Source: Carya illinoinensis
Lineage: Eukaryota; Streptophyta; Magnoliopsida; Fagales; Juglandaceae
Length of the DNA stretch: 64,000 nt
Assembly (NCBI RefSeq): GCF_018687715.1
Contig: NC_056765.1
Coordinates: 17,498,894-17,562,893, forward strand
Direction: 5' to 3'
Below the pieces are notes generated by a model, which was given only the letters and a program-made list of their open reading frames with translations, was not told the origin of the DNA and did not search any database. Positions 12,313 through 22,957 of the stretch are shown piece after piece. The position numbers were made by a program, and so were the translations under genes. Every line of letters starts with the position of its first letter. Positions within the stretch are counted from its first letter, which is position 1.

Positions 12313-15300
12313 TCTTCCTAAGCTGGAACTGCCGAGGGCTTGGGAACTCTCGGACAGTTCAAGACCTTTGCTTGATAGTGAAGGATAAGAAACCCAATTT
12401 TATTTTCTTAATGGAAACAAAGTTATGTGCAAACAAATTTGGTAGACTTAAATGGAGATTGGGGTATGATGGTTGTTTTGTAGTGGAGGCACGAGGTATA
12501 AGTGGTGGTTTGGCATTGTTATGGAGAGTTGAATCACAGGTGGAAGTGCTTAATTACTCTGACAGACATATAAGTGCATGGATTATAGATGTGGATTCTT
12601 CACCGAGGTGGCTGCTAATAGGATTTTATGGTGAACCAGATGCAACAAGAAGAGTTGAAGCATGGGAACTTTTAGAATTTCTTAAACCAGATTTTCAACA
12701 TGCTTGGTGTGTTCTTGGGGACTTCAATAAAATCTTGTTTAATAATGAGAAGAGGGGAGGGAAACCTCGGAGGGAAGTGTAGATGGTCAGATTTAGGGAA
12801 ACTTTGGAGAGATGTCATTTGCATGATCTTGGTTTTAAGGGGGATATGTTTACTTGGAGCAATAAACATGGGGATGGTTGCCAATCCCATTTGGACTAAT
12901 ATGTTTCCAGATTATGGGATTGAAGTGCTAGTGGCCAGAAGTTCAGATCATAAACCGTTATTAATGAGGTTTAGTGGGAGAGGAGAGGAACCTAGAAGAG
13001 GTGGGAATCGTTTCAAATATGAGGCAAGATGGGAGCTAGAAGAGGACTATGGTAGTGTGGTCAAGAACAGCTGGCAAGTGAGGGGTGTTACTACTTACCC
13101 TATGCAAAATGTGATAGGTCTTCTTGAGAGGTGTGGTGGAGTTTTAAGGAGACGAAGCAGGGAGTTGGATAAGAACAAGGGGAAGGAACTAAAGGCTTTG
13201 TCTGATCGACTGAAGCTCTTACAGGAGAATGAGGATGAACATAATATTTAGGAGGTGAAGTCTATCCAACTGAGGCTAGGTTTTCTACTGGAACAAGAAC
13301 ATATCACATGGAAGCAACATGCCAAAAGGCATTGGTAAAAGGAAGGGGATAGAAACATACGCTATTTTCATGCATGTGCTACTGAGAGAAAAAGAAAGAA
13401 TACTATCAAAAGTGTGAAAGGAGATGATGAGATGGTGTTGACTGATGCAGTAGAAATTGCAGGAGCTTTTCAAAGTTACTTCACAAAGGTGTCAGGGTGT
13501 AACCGGTCCGGTTCGGTCCGGTTTTGGATAAAATTTAGGACCGAACCGGTATGCAATGGTTTTATATTTTTCAAAACCGATTACGCACCGGTTACCCTCC
13601 TAAACCGGTACTTCGGTATTACCGGTTTCCAATCAGGTTTGGTCCGATTTTCAGGTTTTAATGTACTATATTATATATATTATATAACACTTTAATAATA
13701 ATATATTGTAGTATATTGTATTATAGACTATAGTGATATATTATAGTATATTATAATATATAGTGATATAGTATTAGTATAACTACTAATATGCACTATA
13801 TAATATTAGTATAACTATTAATACAATGAACAAAATTATATAAGATTTTAAAATTTAATATTATATTAATTAGTAATTTATCATATAATACAAAACTATT
13901 TTATATATAATTATATATTATATATAAAAATTATATACAATATAAAAAATTAAAATATATATATGAACTAGTCCGGTCCTGTTCGGTTTTAGAAGAAAAA
14001 GAATCAAAACCAGACCAATCCCACCAGTTTGGTCCAATCTGGTTTACCAGTTCACCGGTTTTTTTTTTACACTCCTACAAAGGTGCACACTTCTTCAGAG
14101 CCTTCTCTGGAGGTTATTGAAAGATACTTGGAGAACTTGGAGCCTTGAGTTTTAGTTGAGATGATTCAATACCTAGACTTGATTTTTACCAAATTAGAAG
14201 TGGATGCTGCAATCAAATAGATGGGGCCTCTTAAATCCCCAAGACCAAATGGTTTTAGCGCAGGCTTTTTCCAGACACATTAGGATGCTGTTGGAGATGA
14301 TGTTAGTAAGGCTGTTCTCAGTTTCCTAAATGAACAGGGTACACTTTCTTCTTTAAATCACACATTTATTGCATTAATTCCTAAAGTTAAAAATGCCGTG
14401 AATGTTAGTGATTTCCATCCTATAAGCTCATGTAATGTTTTGTATAAGATAATTGCAAAAGTCATGGCTAATAGGTTGAAGTGAGTGTTATCTTTAATTA
14501 TTTCTTATAACCAAAGTGCTTTCCTACCAGGAAGATTAATCACTGATAATGTTATGATAGCTTATGAAATTTTACCCTCCATAAAGACTCGCAAGAAAGG
14601 AAAGGTGGGAAGTCTAGCCTTGAAGTTAGCTATCTCAAAAGCGTATGATAAGGTTGAATGGAGATATTTGAAGGCTATGATGGTGAAGTTAAGATTTAGT
14701 GGGAAATGGGTACAATTGGTGATGGAGTGTGTCAATTCAATAAGCTATGCAGTGTTGGTCAATGGTATTCCAGGGGAGGTTTTTTGTCCAAATAGGGGGT
14801 TGAGACAAGGTGAGCCTCAATCACCTTATCACTTTATCCTCTATGTTGAAGGTTTGAGTTCTTTGGTTAATGCTGCAAAGAAGACGAGGGATATAAAAGG
14901 TGTTTTAGTGAGAAGAGGAGGGACAAGTATCAATCATTTAATGTTTTTGGATGATTGCATTCTTTTCTGCAGAGCAAAAGTTTTAGAGTGGAAGAAGATT
15001 CATGATTTGCTGCAACTTTATGAAGCTGGATCAGCCCAGATGCTTAATAAACAAAAATCTTCTTTCTTTTTTAGTTCTAACACTAGAGCTAATGAGAAAA
15101 GAGATATTATTCAAGAAGCAACAGGTGGTGTGTGGGAGTTATGAAAAGCATTTGGAATTACTAGCTTTGGTTGGAAAAAAGTTAATACTTTTAGAGGAAT
15201 CAAGGAACGTATATGGCAGAAAATTCATAGCTGGAAAAACTCATTTCTCTCTCAAGCAAGAAAAGAAGTTCTTATTAAAAGTGTATTACAAGCTATACCT

Positions 15301-16930
15301 ACATACACAATGAGTGTATTTCGACTGCCATAGAATTTAGGTCGTGAGATTTCAAATATCATTGCTAAATTCTGGTGGGTCAATAAGGAGGGGGAGAAGA
15401 ACATCCATTGGATAAAGTGGGAAACAATGTGCAAGTCTAAATGTGAGGGAGGTACGGGGTTTAGGGATTTGGAGAGTTTTAATGAGGCTCTACTTGCCAA
15501 GCAATGTTGGAGATTATTGCAGTTTCCATCCTCTATGGTGGCTCAAATCTATAAAGAGAAGTGTTTTAAGAACAAATCTATGATGGAGGCCAAATTAGGT
15601 AGGGGTCCTTTTATTTGGAGAAGTTTTTCTCAATATTTGATCTGTTGAAGAAATGTTTAAGATGGAGGGTGGTAATGGTCAATATATTAAGATATGGGGG
15701 CATAAGTGGCTTCACTCTCCAGAAACTTTCAGTGTGCAGTCACAAGTCAGCAGGCTAGACCAAGATGCAAGAGTGAATGAATTGATTAGTGAGGAGAATC
15801 ACAGCTGGAATGAGCAATTAGTAGCTGAGAATTTCAACAAATAAGAGGCTGAGCACATTTGTAATATTCCTATTAGTTTTCTTGAAGGACCTGACAAGAG
15901 CTCTTGGGGTTACACTAGTGATAGAAATTTTAGTGTAAGGAGTGCTTATTATTCTGATCTTAATCAGAAATAGAAGAGGAATGGTGAATCTTCGATAAAG
16001 AGTGGAGTGGACAAGAGTTGGAAGAAATTATGGAAACTGGAGGTACCAGGGACTCTGAAGAGCTTCTTGTGGAAGGCATGTCAAGGAGTGTTGCCAACGA
16101 GATAGAACCTGTATAAAAAATAGGTGGTCGACGGTCCTATTTGTATGGTATGCAAACAAGAGGCTGAAACAGAGGTACATGGGTTATGGAGATGTGTTTC
16201 AACTAATGACATATGGATTGATGCAGCAAGCCCAGTGCAGAAATGGAATGTAAATGAAATGAATTGTTTTGAGCTTTGGATAAGATGTACAAAAACAGTA
16301 AATGATGCTGCTCTTAGTTGGGTTGTTGTTATGTGGAGGAAAGTTTGGCTAAGAAGAAACAAGTTTTTTTTTTTTGAAGGAATTATGCTTGATCCAAAAA
16401 GGCTTATATTGGGAATTGATGAGCTCATTGAAGATTTTAAGGTTACACAGGTGAGGAGGAATGAAGGTTAGCAAGGAGGGACAAATACTAATGCCACCAG
16501 ATCATGGAAAACACCTCTAGATGGAATCATTAAGGTCAATTGGGATGCCGCACTACATGAAGATGTTCAAGAAATGGGAATTGGAGTCATTGTTCGACAG
16601 TGAAGGAGAAGTTCTAGTGTCTCTACTTGCTAAAAAGAGCTTCAAATCCAAATCAGTGCTAGCTAAATGTTTGGCATTGTATAGAGCTATGGTTTTGTGC
16701 CATGAACTTAACTTTTGCAATGTAATATTTGAAGGTGATGTACAAAGTGTTGTACAGGCAGTAAATAGTAAAAAGAAAACTAGCTTTGGTTTGGGCAAAT
16801 AGTGGATGACATAAAAGAACTACTCAAGAGAAGACCGGATTGGCAAGTTGCATGGATACCGAGAGCTGGAAATGGTGTTGCACACCAACTAGCTAAGTTC
16901 AGTTTTAATTATAGAATGAAATTGTTATGA
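12309..16930 (+). pseudogene. LINE ORF2: endonuclease, reverse transcriptase, zf-RVT, RNase H (broken)
   Basis: Domains in order: AP endonuclease with SWNCRGLGN (12315), FLMETK (12409) and VLGDFN (12712); a shifted frame from ~12780 holding SDHKPLLM; RT finger and palm with AFLPGRLITDN (14518), LALKLAISKAYDKVEW (14617), GLRQGEPQSPYHFILYVEG (14800) and FLDDCILFC (14946); the thumb region with LIKSVLQAIPTYTMSVF; the zf-RVT region (ICMVCKQEAETEVHGLWRC, 16141); and an RNase H (RVT_3) region with VNWDAAL, VIFEGD and IPRAGNGVAHQLAKF. The gene is dead: a stop at 12780, several stops in RT and zf-RVT, and the first catalytic Asp of RT (normally LKLDxSKAYD) is Ala. A hAT-like element interrupts it at 13492-14077. 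Confidence 0.87.
13492..14077. mobile_element. hAT-like non-autonomous element nested in the LINE
   Basis: It is flanked by a perfect 8-bp TSD, CAAAGGTG at 13484-13491 and 14078-14085, the length typical of hAT transposons. The termini are TCAGGGTGTAACCGG on the left and the inverse of TAGGAGTGTAA on the right, so the terminal repeats are imperfect. Inside the ends are GGTCCGGTTCGGTCCGG-type direct and inverted motifs, and the centre is pure AT-rich sequence with no ORF. Removing it and one TSD restores the LINE reading order (FQSYFTKV then the next block). Confidence 0.87.
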
Positions 16931-17104
16931 TCTAGGAGAGTCCTAAGTTTATCTCAGGTAATGTCTTGTTTGAAAAACTCTGTAATTGATCTGTTATTAT
17001 CAATGAGAAGGTCATTTCCAAAAAATAATAAAAAAAACAAAAAACAAAACTCTTCTTAAACCCATTACCTACTATATATATACATATATATAAAGACAAG
17101 TAAT

Positions 17105-17274
17105 GAATAAAGTATTATTATAATATAATTTTTTAAAAATAATTTTGTATTGGAATTTGAAAAAGTTAAATTATTTATTATATTTTGTATGAGAATTTGA
17201 AAAAGTTGTAATGATGAGTTGAAATGAAATGATATAAGATTTTTAGTATTGTGTAACCAATCCGAGCCTAAAGA
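17105..17274 (+). repeat. MITE-like repeat family A, forward copy
   Basis: The family core (TTAAATTATTTATTATATT and GAAAAAGTTGTAATGATGAG) ends at AACCAATCCGAGCCT. It pairs with an inverted copy starting about 25 bp later. Confidence 0.5.
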
Positions 17275-17296
17275 AAATCAAAAGACATCTCTATCT

Positions 17297-17441
17297 GGAT
17301 AGTGAAAGTGTTTCATCTAATCTCATCTCATCAATACAATTTTTTCAAATTTTCATACAAAATATAATAAATTAACAATTCAACTTTTTTCAAAATGCAA
17401 AACAATAATTCTATTAAAAAGTAATATTATTACAAGAAGTT
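17297..17441 (-). repeat. MITE-like repeat family A, inverted copy
   Basis: It opens CTGGATAGTGAAAGTG and continues TCATCTAATCTCATCTCATC, then the reverse complement of the family core. With the 17105-17274 copy it forms an imperfect inverted repeat of roughly 150-bp arms. Confidence 0.5.
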
Positions 17442-17454
17442 CCTTTTTGGAGAC

Positions 17455-18077
17455 TAGAGCACTCCCAACGGATTTTTCATCCTATGCTTTAAAATACAAC
17501 ATCATCAAAACTCATTTTTTTCTATTTTACATATTAACTTTTACATTATGTCATCCATCAGCTTATCTATTTTTTTCTTCATATCATTTAAATAATCTTT
17601 TTTTATTCTTTTAGAATATTTCATTTCTATCAATAAATTTACAATATCCATATATTTTTTTTATAGATGCAATTTGTTTTTATATACAATGTAAAATAAT
17701 TCAGTCCTATACACATAAAACAAAAATATATAAGCCAAATAAAAATTAAAAATAAAATCAAAATATGAAAAAATTGGTTTAAAAATATTCTCAAGATATT
17801 TTTCAGAAGAAAATAAAATATGTGTTTTAAATGATGAACAATAAAAAGAATTTGCTTACATGGTAAAAATCAAAGTAAAAAATAATGAAGAAGTAAATAA
17901 AATATAAATAATAATAAAAATTTAGAGGATGAACAGCACCCACTACATGTAGCGAGTTACTGTAGCAAAATGTATTTTACATTTCATTTTACATAATTGG
18001 ATGGAATTCTTTTTTAGAGCAATTTTTCAAATAATTTACATTTTTTGTATAATACAAAAGCCATTGAGAGTGCTATA
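17455..18077. mobile_element. MITE-like element, family B (~620 bp)
   Basis: Terminal inverted repeats: the left reads TAGAGCACTCCCAACGGATTT (recognisable core AGCACTCCCAACGGATT) and the inverse of the right end reads AGCACTCTCAATGGCTTT. The interior is AT-rich without coding content. Ends of this type with very short TSDs fit PIF/Harbinger-like or Mutator-like MITEs; the TSD here is unclear. Confidence 0.6.
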
Positions 18078-18084
18078 AGTTAGG

Positions 18085-19519
18085 TGCTTCTCAATCACAG
18101 ATATGGAGAAGTATCTGGGGTGCTCGAGATCTTCTCAAATAAGGCCTACGGTGTAGAGTTGGGAATGGCTTTAATATTAATATATGGGGAGATAGATGGC
18201 TTCTAATTCCTAGTACCTTTAGCATACAAGCACCGGTGAGAATTCTAGATAAAGATGCCAAAGTGAAAGAGCTGATAGAGAGGGAAAAGGGTCATTGGAA
18301 AAAGGCTTTAATTTATGAGGTTTTTGATGGAAGAGAGGCAAAGGTTATATGTAGCTTGCCATTAAGTAAAATGGGATTAGAGGATAAGGTGACGTGGGGC
18401 CTTACAAAAACTGGTATTTTCACAATAAGGAGTGCATATCAATTAGCAGTTAAAAAACAGAGACATTCAAAGGGCGAATCATCAAGTAGCAAGGGAGAAA
18501 ATGTAGAATGGATGAAAATTTGGGATCTCAATGTGCCAAACGGGGTTAGAGTCTTTATCTGGAAGGCAAGGAGTGATGCCTTGCCAACAAAGAAGAAACT
18601 GCAGTAGAGACACATAACAAACAGTGCTATCTATCCAATATGTCTGTCTGGAGATGAAACCATTTGTCATGTTCTCGGGAGTTATGAAGCATCAACTAAT
18701 GTATGGGCAGAAACTCTCAGTCCAGTTCAGAAATGGTCAAGCAATGAGGGCATTTTTCTTTTAATAAGATATGGGGGAATATGATATCAGTACTTATAAA
18801 GCATGAAATGGAGGTAATTGCTGTTATACTTAGAAGGATTTGGCAAAGAAGGAACAAACACATATTTCAGCAGAAATTTGATAGTCCATGTCTATTAATT
18901 AATGCAGCACACAATGAGTTGAAGGATTTTCAAAATGCACAGTGTTTTCAGGAACTCTATCATTACAATAAGCAAAGCAAATCGAGGCCTCAATGGTTGA
19001 AACCTGATGGCATTGTTTTAAAGGTAAATTGGGATGCAGCTTTGAATGTAACGAGGAAGAAAGTGGGATGTGGTATTATAGTAAGGGACGGGTAGGGTAA
19101 GGTTATTGCAGCCTTGTATTTGAATGAAGATGCTGTCACAGCTCCTATTATAGCAAAAGGAAAAGCACTAAGGAGAGCTATGTTATTTTGTGCTGAGATT
19201 GATTTACAGGAAGTTGTGCTAGAAGGGGATGCCAAAAGGGTCATTGATGAAGTCAACAACTTTGAGGAAATATGGGCAACACATGGTCAGATCATTGCAA
19301 ACATTCAGGGCATATTAAGAAGCAAACATCAGTGCTCTATATGCTTCTCACCAAGAGAAGCTAACATCTTCTTGCCAAGCATGCTTTACAGATTGAAGAT
19401 GAAATTGTCCTTATGTAATTGAAAGTTGTGTACTGTTGGAAAAACAATAATCAATGATGTATTGTTGATATTCTTATTGAAGACATGAATGTTACATTTT
19501 AAAAAAAAAAAAAAAAAAA
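18085..19519 (+). mobile_element. 5'-truncated L1-type LINE with poly-A tail
   Basis: It starts mid-ORF2 (IWRSIWGARDLL then the VGNGFNINIWGDRW block), passes through zf-RVT (WGLTKTGIFTIRSAYQLAVK, FIWKARSDALPTKKKLQ with a stop, ICLSGDETICHVL) and an RNase H region (LKVNWDAALNVTRKKVGCGI, then a TAG where RDGxGKV is expected, VVLEGDAKRVIDEV). It ends in a run of ~19 A at 19501-19519. EN and most of RT are missing, as expected from incomplete target-primed reverse transcription. Its sequence differs clearly from the 10.7-kb LINE, so it is a separate insertion. Only the 236-codon-scale blocks are open; it is not functional. Confidence 0.8.
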
Positions 19520-20109
19520 CCCCGCACCTAAATCATATCACAAAAACTAGATGCTATATTATTAGAAAGAGAACCTTAATATTATATCCAACACATACAA
19601 GAGAAAGATAAGATGTCCTGATTATAGCAAAAGTTGGTTGAAGGTTAATACTTCCAAAACTTAATACATGTTAATTATAGGACAAAAGAATGTAAAATGT
19701 TTTTGCTGGAAAGAGTTAGACTCGTAAACACTCAATATTGCTTGTCAGTCATGATCAACATTACTTATGATCACGTAGTAACACCTTAATTTCTACATAA
19801 GAATCATACTTTGGAACTGTTCAACTTGCCTGTAGAACCTCAAAAAATACTGGTTGTTAACAGGTTTTCAAGACAGACAAATGTGCTTTTTTTTTTTTTT
19901 TTGGGTTTCCACATCGATCTTTGATCAATTGCTCCACCTTCTCGGGGAGCTTCATCCATGCCAAAGCTCAAGAGTGGTGGAGTGACTTTCCTCTCCCTTC
20001 TACGGCCTTGATTCCACCCTACCATATAGCCTTCTTCAATCACTACCGGCGCCATGCACCACGACGCCCCCCCATAACTATGTCTCACTCAGTTGCCACT
20101 CTAATTTTG

Positions 20110-20420
20110 TAAGAGTATTGGCATTGGCCAAATTTATCTTCAAATTTAGTCAATATCAACACTTTTTACATTTGCCTATTCCATCTAAATTCAATCCTCA
20201 CATTGGATTAGCCATTCATTTTCTAAATAATAATAAAATATTATTAAATTAATATTTTTTTAAAAAAAATTATTTTTATCACATTTTATAATTCTACCAA
20301 TTTAATATTATTAATAATTATATTATAATTAAATTAATATTATAAAAAAATATTTTCAAAGGTCATTTAATCCTAATAAAATTCTATCGAAATTTCTTAA
20401 TTACTAAATATCTTAACCAA
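20110..20420. repeat. AT-rich stretch opening with a TIR-like motif
   Basis: It opens AAGAGTATTGGCATTGGCC, a terminal-repeat-like motif resembling MITE ends, followed by several hundred AT-rich bases. No inverted partner was found up to 22957, so a complete element cannot be drawn. It may be one edge of the element carrying the Myb/SANT-like pseudogene at 21.0-22.0 kb. Confidence 0.3.
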
Positions 20421-20999
20421 ATATCTAGCAACATATGAGAATTCATGTAAAAAAATAAATCTGCACTTACATAAATCGAGATTAAGAAAACACCTTACTT
20501 ATGAAACACCTACATAAACACCTAGAGGAAATCTGCACTTCCAACACCATCTGAATTACAAAAAACACCTACATAAATCTGAACTTCATAGTTACAATGT
20601 ATAGCAGTTACAATCTGCACTTAGTTACCATGTACAGCAGCACAAAAAGAAACCCTTAGATTACACATAACAGTAGTTACAAGTGTCACCAAATACATCC
20701 AAAAAATCAGTCATGAAGTTTCAAAAAATAGTCTTCCATCCAAAAAATAGTCTTCCATCAAAAAATCAGTACCAGCTACAGAATTAAGCAATATTAATCT
20801 CATAAATTTACCATAAACAGCAACTACCAGGATTTCCAGGTGTGCAAAACCATCAACTCTTCAGTATATTAACCAAAAACAACAACTACCAAATATTTTT
20901 ACAATGAACAATATATTACCAGGTGTGCAAAATAGCAACTATTCAGTGCACTTCTCCCTCCTCCAGCTCCTACATTTCATTCAGTTCATTCTTATGTTT

Positions 21000-21968
21000 C
21001 TATAGGATTTCAATTTGAATTGACTTGAAGTATTCTCGTTGCACTGCATTCATGTTATCAACATTCAACATCATGATTTCCATCTCCATCTTCTTCTTCT
21101 TAAGTAAGATTATCTCAACCCTGTCCCTATCAGCTTGGCTTGCCGCCTCCCGTCGCTCAATCATCGTTATCCTTCTATCATTTTCCATGTTATTTAACTT
21201 TCATCAAATTGACTAGGTGAAGATTCTTTGCGTTTCATTTTCCTTTCCCTTTCTTTTTCAAATTTCTTGCCTAGTGGCCTCTCCAAATTGGTAGACATGC
21301 TCTCATTTTTCTCTACATCTGTGGCATTGGCAGCTAGAACAGTAGAGCAGCCTATCTTTCTCTTTGTTGGCAAATTATCCATATGCACTTGCCATTTTGG
21401 TTGATGCCTCAATAAGTTCCAACAATGATCCAAATTATAGTTGCTTTTTTGTGTCGATCGGTATAATACCTTTGCCTTGTCAATCTAAACACCAATCATA
21501 AAAATATTAGTACATATTACAATCCAAATTTATGATAATTAGAAACATACTTTTCGTTCATTGGTACCGCTTAGATGCATTGATTCAACTTGGGCCAAGT
21601 AACTACAAAACCTATTTGTGGCTTTTTGGATAGTTGACCATCGATTAATCAACGACCCCACAGAACGTTCAAGCCAATTAGGTTTTTTATAAGCATTGAA
21701 GTAATCATGGATTCTTATCCAAAATTGGGTGAACTTTTTATCTGTCCCCCTAATAGCGTCTATGCTAATGTTGAGCCACCCTGATGTCTTCCTCCACGGT
21801 GAAGGAGACACCCCGTTGGAATAGTTTAGTTTGTGCCCTTACTTGCCCTTCGGCTTGTGTCACTTCAACCTCAGCCTCAACATTATCATGCAAGACACGA
21901 GCCATGGGGGGGTTATTAATACCTTCTCCACCACTTTGCAAGAGTGTGGTGAAAAAGAGATCATCCAA
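21000..21968 (-). pseudogene. PIF/Harbinger-type Myb/SANT-like protein with NAM-associated C-terminus (broken)
   Basis: From ATG at 21968: MDDLFFTTLLQSGGEG, then RGVSFTVEED, which is joined by a one-base shift to the SANT-like block SGWLNISIDAIRGTDKKFTQ, FWIRIHDYFNAYKKP, SLINRWSTIQKATNRFCSYL, AQVESMHLSGTNERK. A conventional intron follows (donor GTATGTTTC, acceptor GTGTTTAG at about 21488-21553) and the next exon reads IDKAKVLYRSTQKS, DHCWNLLRHQPKWQ, RPLGKKFEKERERK. A second shift near 21192 separates the last block (MENDRRITMIERREAASQAD, coiled, charged). Proteins of this type are common partners of PIF/Harbinger transposases and also exist as stand-alone plant genes. Two frameshifts make this copy probably dead, although the intron boundaries are intact. 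Confidence 0.65.
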
Positions 21969-22009
21969 TAAGTGTGAATCTATCCTTCATAAAACAATCA
22001 ACAAGTAAG

Positions 22010-22108
22010 CAGGCTAGACAGTCAAAATAGTAAGCCAAAATGACTAAAAGAAATAGGCAAAAAAATCATACAGGTTGACTATTAACCACAAAAGTCTTAC
22101 TGACTTCT

Positions 22109-22143
<35 letters not shown>

Positions 22144-22957
22144 ACACTTTAAAAAAAGAAAGGTTGACTATTAACTATTTTGTTTAAACAAGTTCTGAAA
22201 ACAATAGTTTTAACTTATAAAATATACTAAAAGGATAATACTAAAATATACTAAAAGGATAATACAATACAAGCTATAACATACTAGCTATAACATACTT
22301 TTTTTGCATCTAGAATTGATATGTTTATTAGAACTTCTCAACAATGCCAAAAGAGTGTGTAGTTAGAACATGTGAAACATTTATAATAAGCTTGATCAAC
22401 ACCATCTGTGGCTTCACAGAGTTAAACATTTATTGGTATATGCTTGAATTTGCCTAGTTAAGGTCCTTCATTTTTTATCTCTAAAAGACATCTTCAGTGA
22501 TATTTTGAAAGATTAAAAAAAAAAAAATAGTCAGAAGGATCTCCTCTCTCCCAAAACAAAACACAGCTAAACTCCCACTGCCCACTCTCTTTCGTCTGAA
22601 CATTCACTCAATATGCAAAAGGAATTATCCCACACTAAAACCAAACTCAGCATCAAACCTTATCAAGAAGAGAGACAGCAACCATTTTTCAATCCAAATC
22701 CAATCATTGAAAAACAAAGTTATCAAGCAAACCCTAACTGTTAATCCCTAACTGTCAATCCCACTTCTGCAACAGAGTTATCAAAAACCCTAACTGTCAA
22801 TCCTACTTCTACATCCATGTTGAAGTATAGTAACAACTAAGAAATCGATAGACAACTGAGGTATAGTAACAACTGAGAAATCAATAGACATGAAACCAAG
22901 AAAAATCGAGAGCTTAAAAAAAATTATTTGAGAAAACTTACAGATCGGGAGTGGGAG
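22010..22957. other. Non-coding spacer before solo LTR B
   Basis: No coding region recognised. It includes an alternating purine-pyrimidine tract (22109-22143). The 22560-22940 part, read on the minus strand, looks like the 5' leader of the Myb/SANT-like pseudogene, but no core promoter is certain. Confidence 0.35.
22109..22143. repeat. (AC)n microsatellite with a CGCGCG core
   Basis: 35 bp of alternating purine-pyrimidine: ACACACGCGCGC followed by AC dinucleotides. Alternating CG/CA of this kind can adopt Z-DNA in vitro. Confidence 0.9.

Larger units (their letters stand above)
10703..17047 (+). mobile_element. Full-length L1-type LINE (dead), with a nested hAT-like insert
   Basis: The element is bounded by a 17-bp TSD with one mismatch: AACTCTTCATAAACCCA at 10686-10702 and AACTCTTCTTAAACCCA at 17048-17064. 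It holds a short 5' UTR, ORF1 (10847-12312), ORF2 (12309-16930) and a 3' UTR ending in an A-rich tail around 17021-17047. The 5' end is therefore complete, which is unusual among plant LINE copies. Both ORFs carry many stops and shifts. A 586-bp element (13492-14077) sits inside ORF2; without it the LINE is about 5.75 kb, normal for plant L1. Confidence 0.88.

Noticed and set aside
18075..19530. GCACCTAA/TTAGGTGC at the two ends of the truncated LINE
   Set aside because: The two words are inverted rather than direct, so they cannot be a LINE target-site duplication; likely chance.
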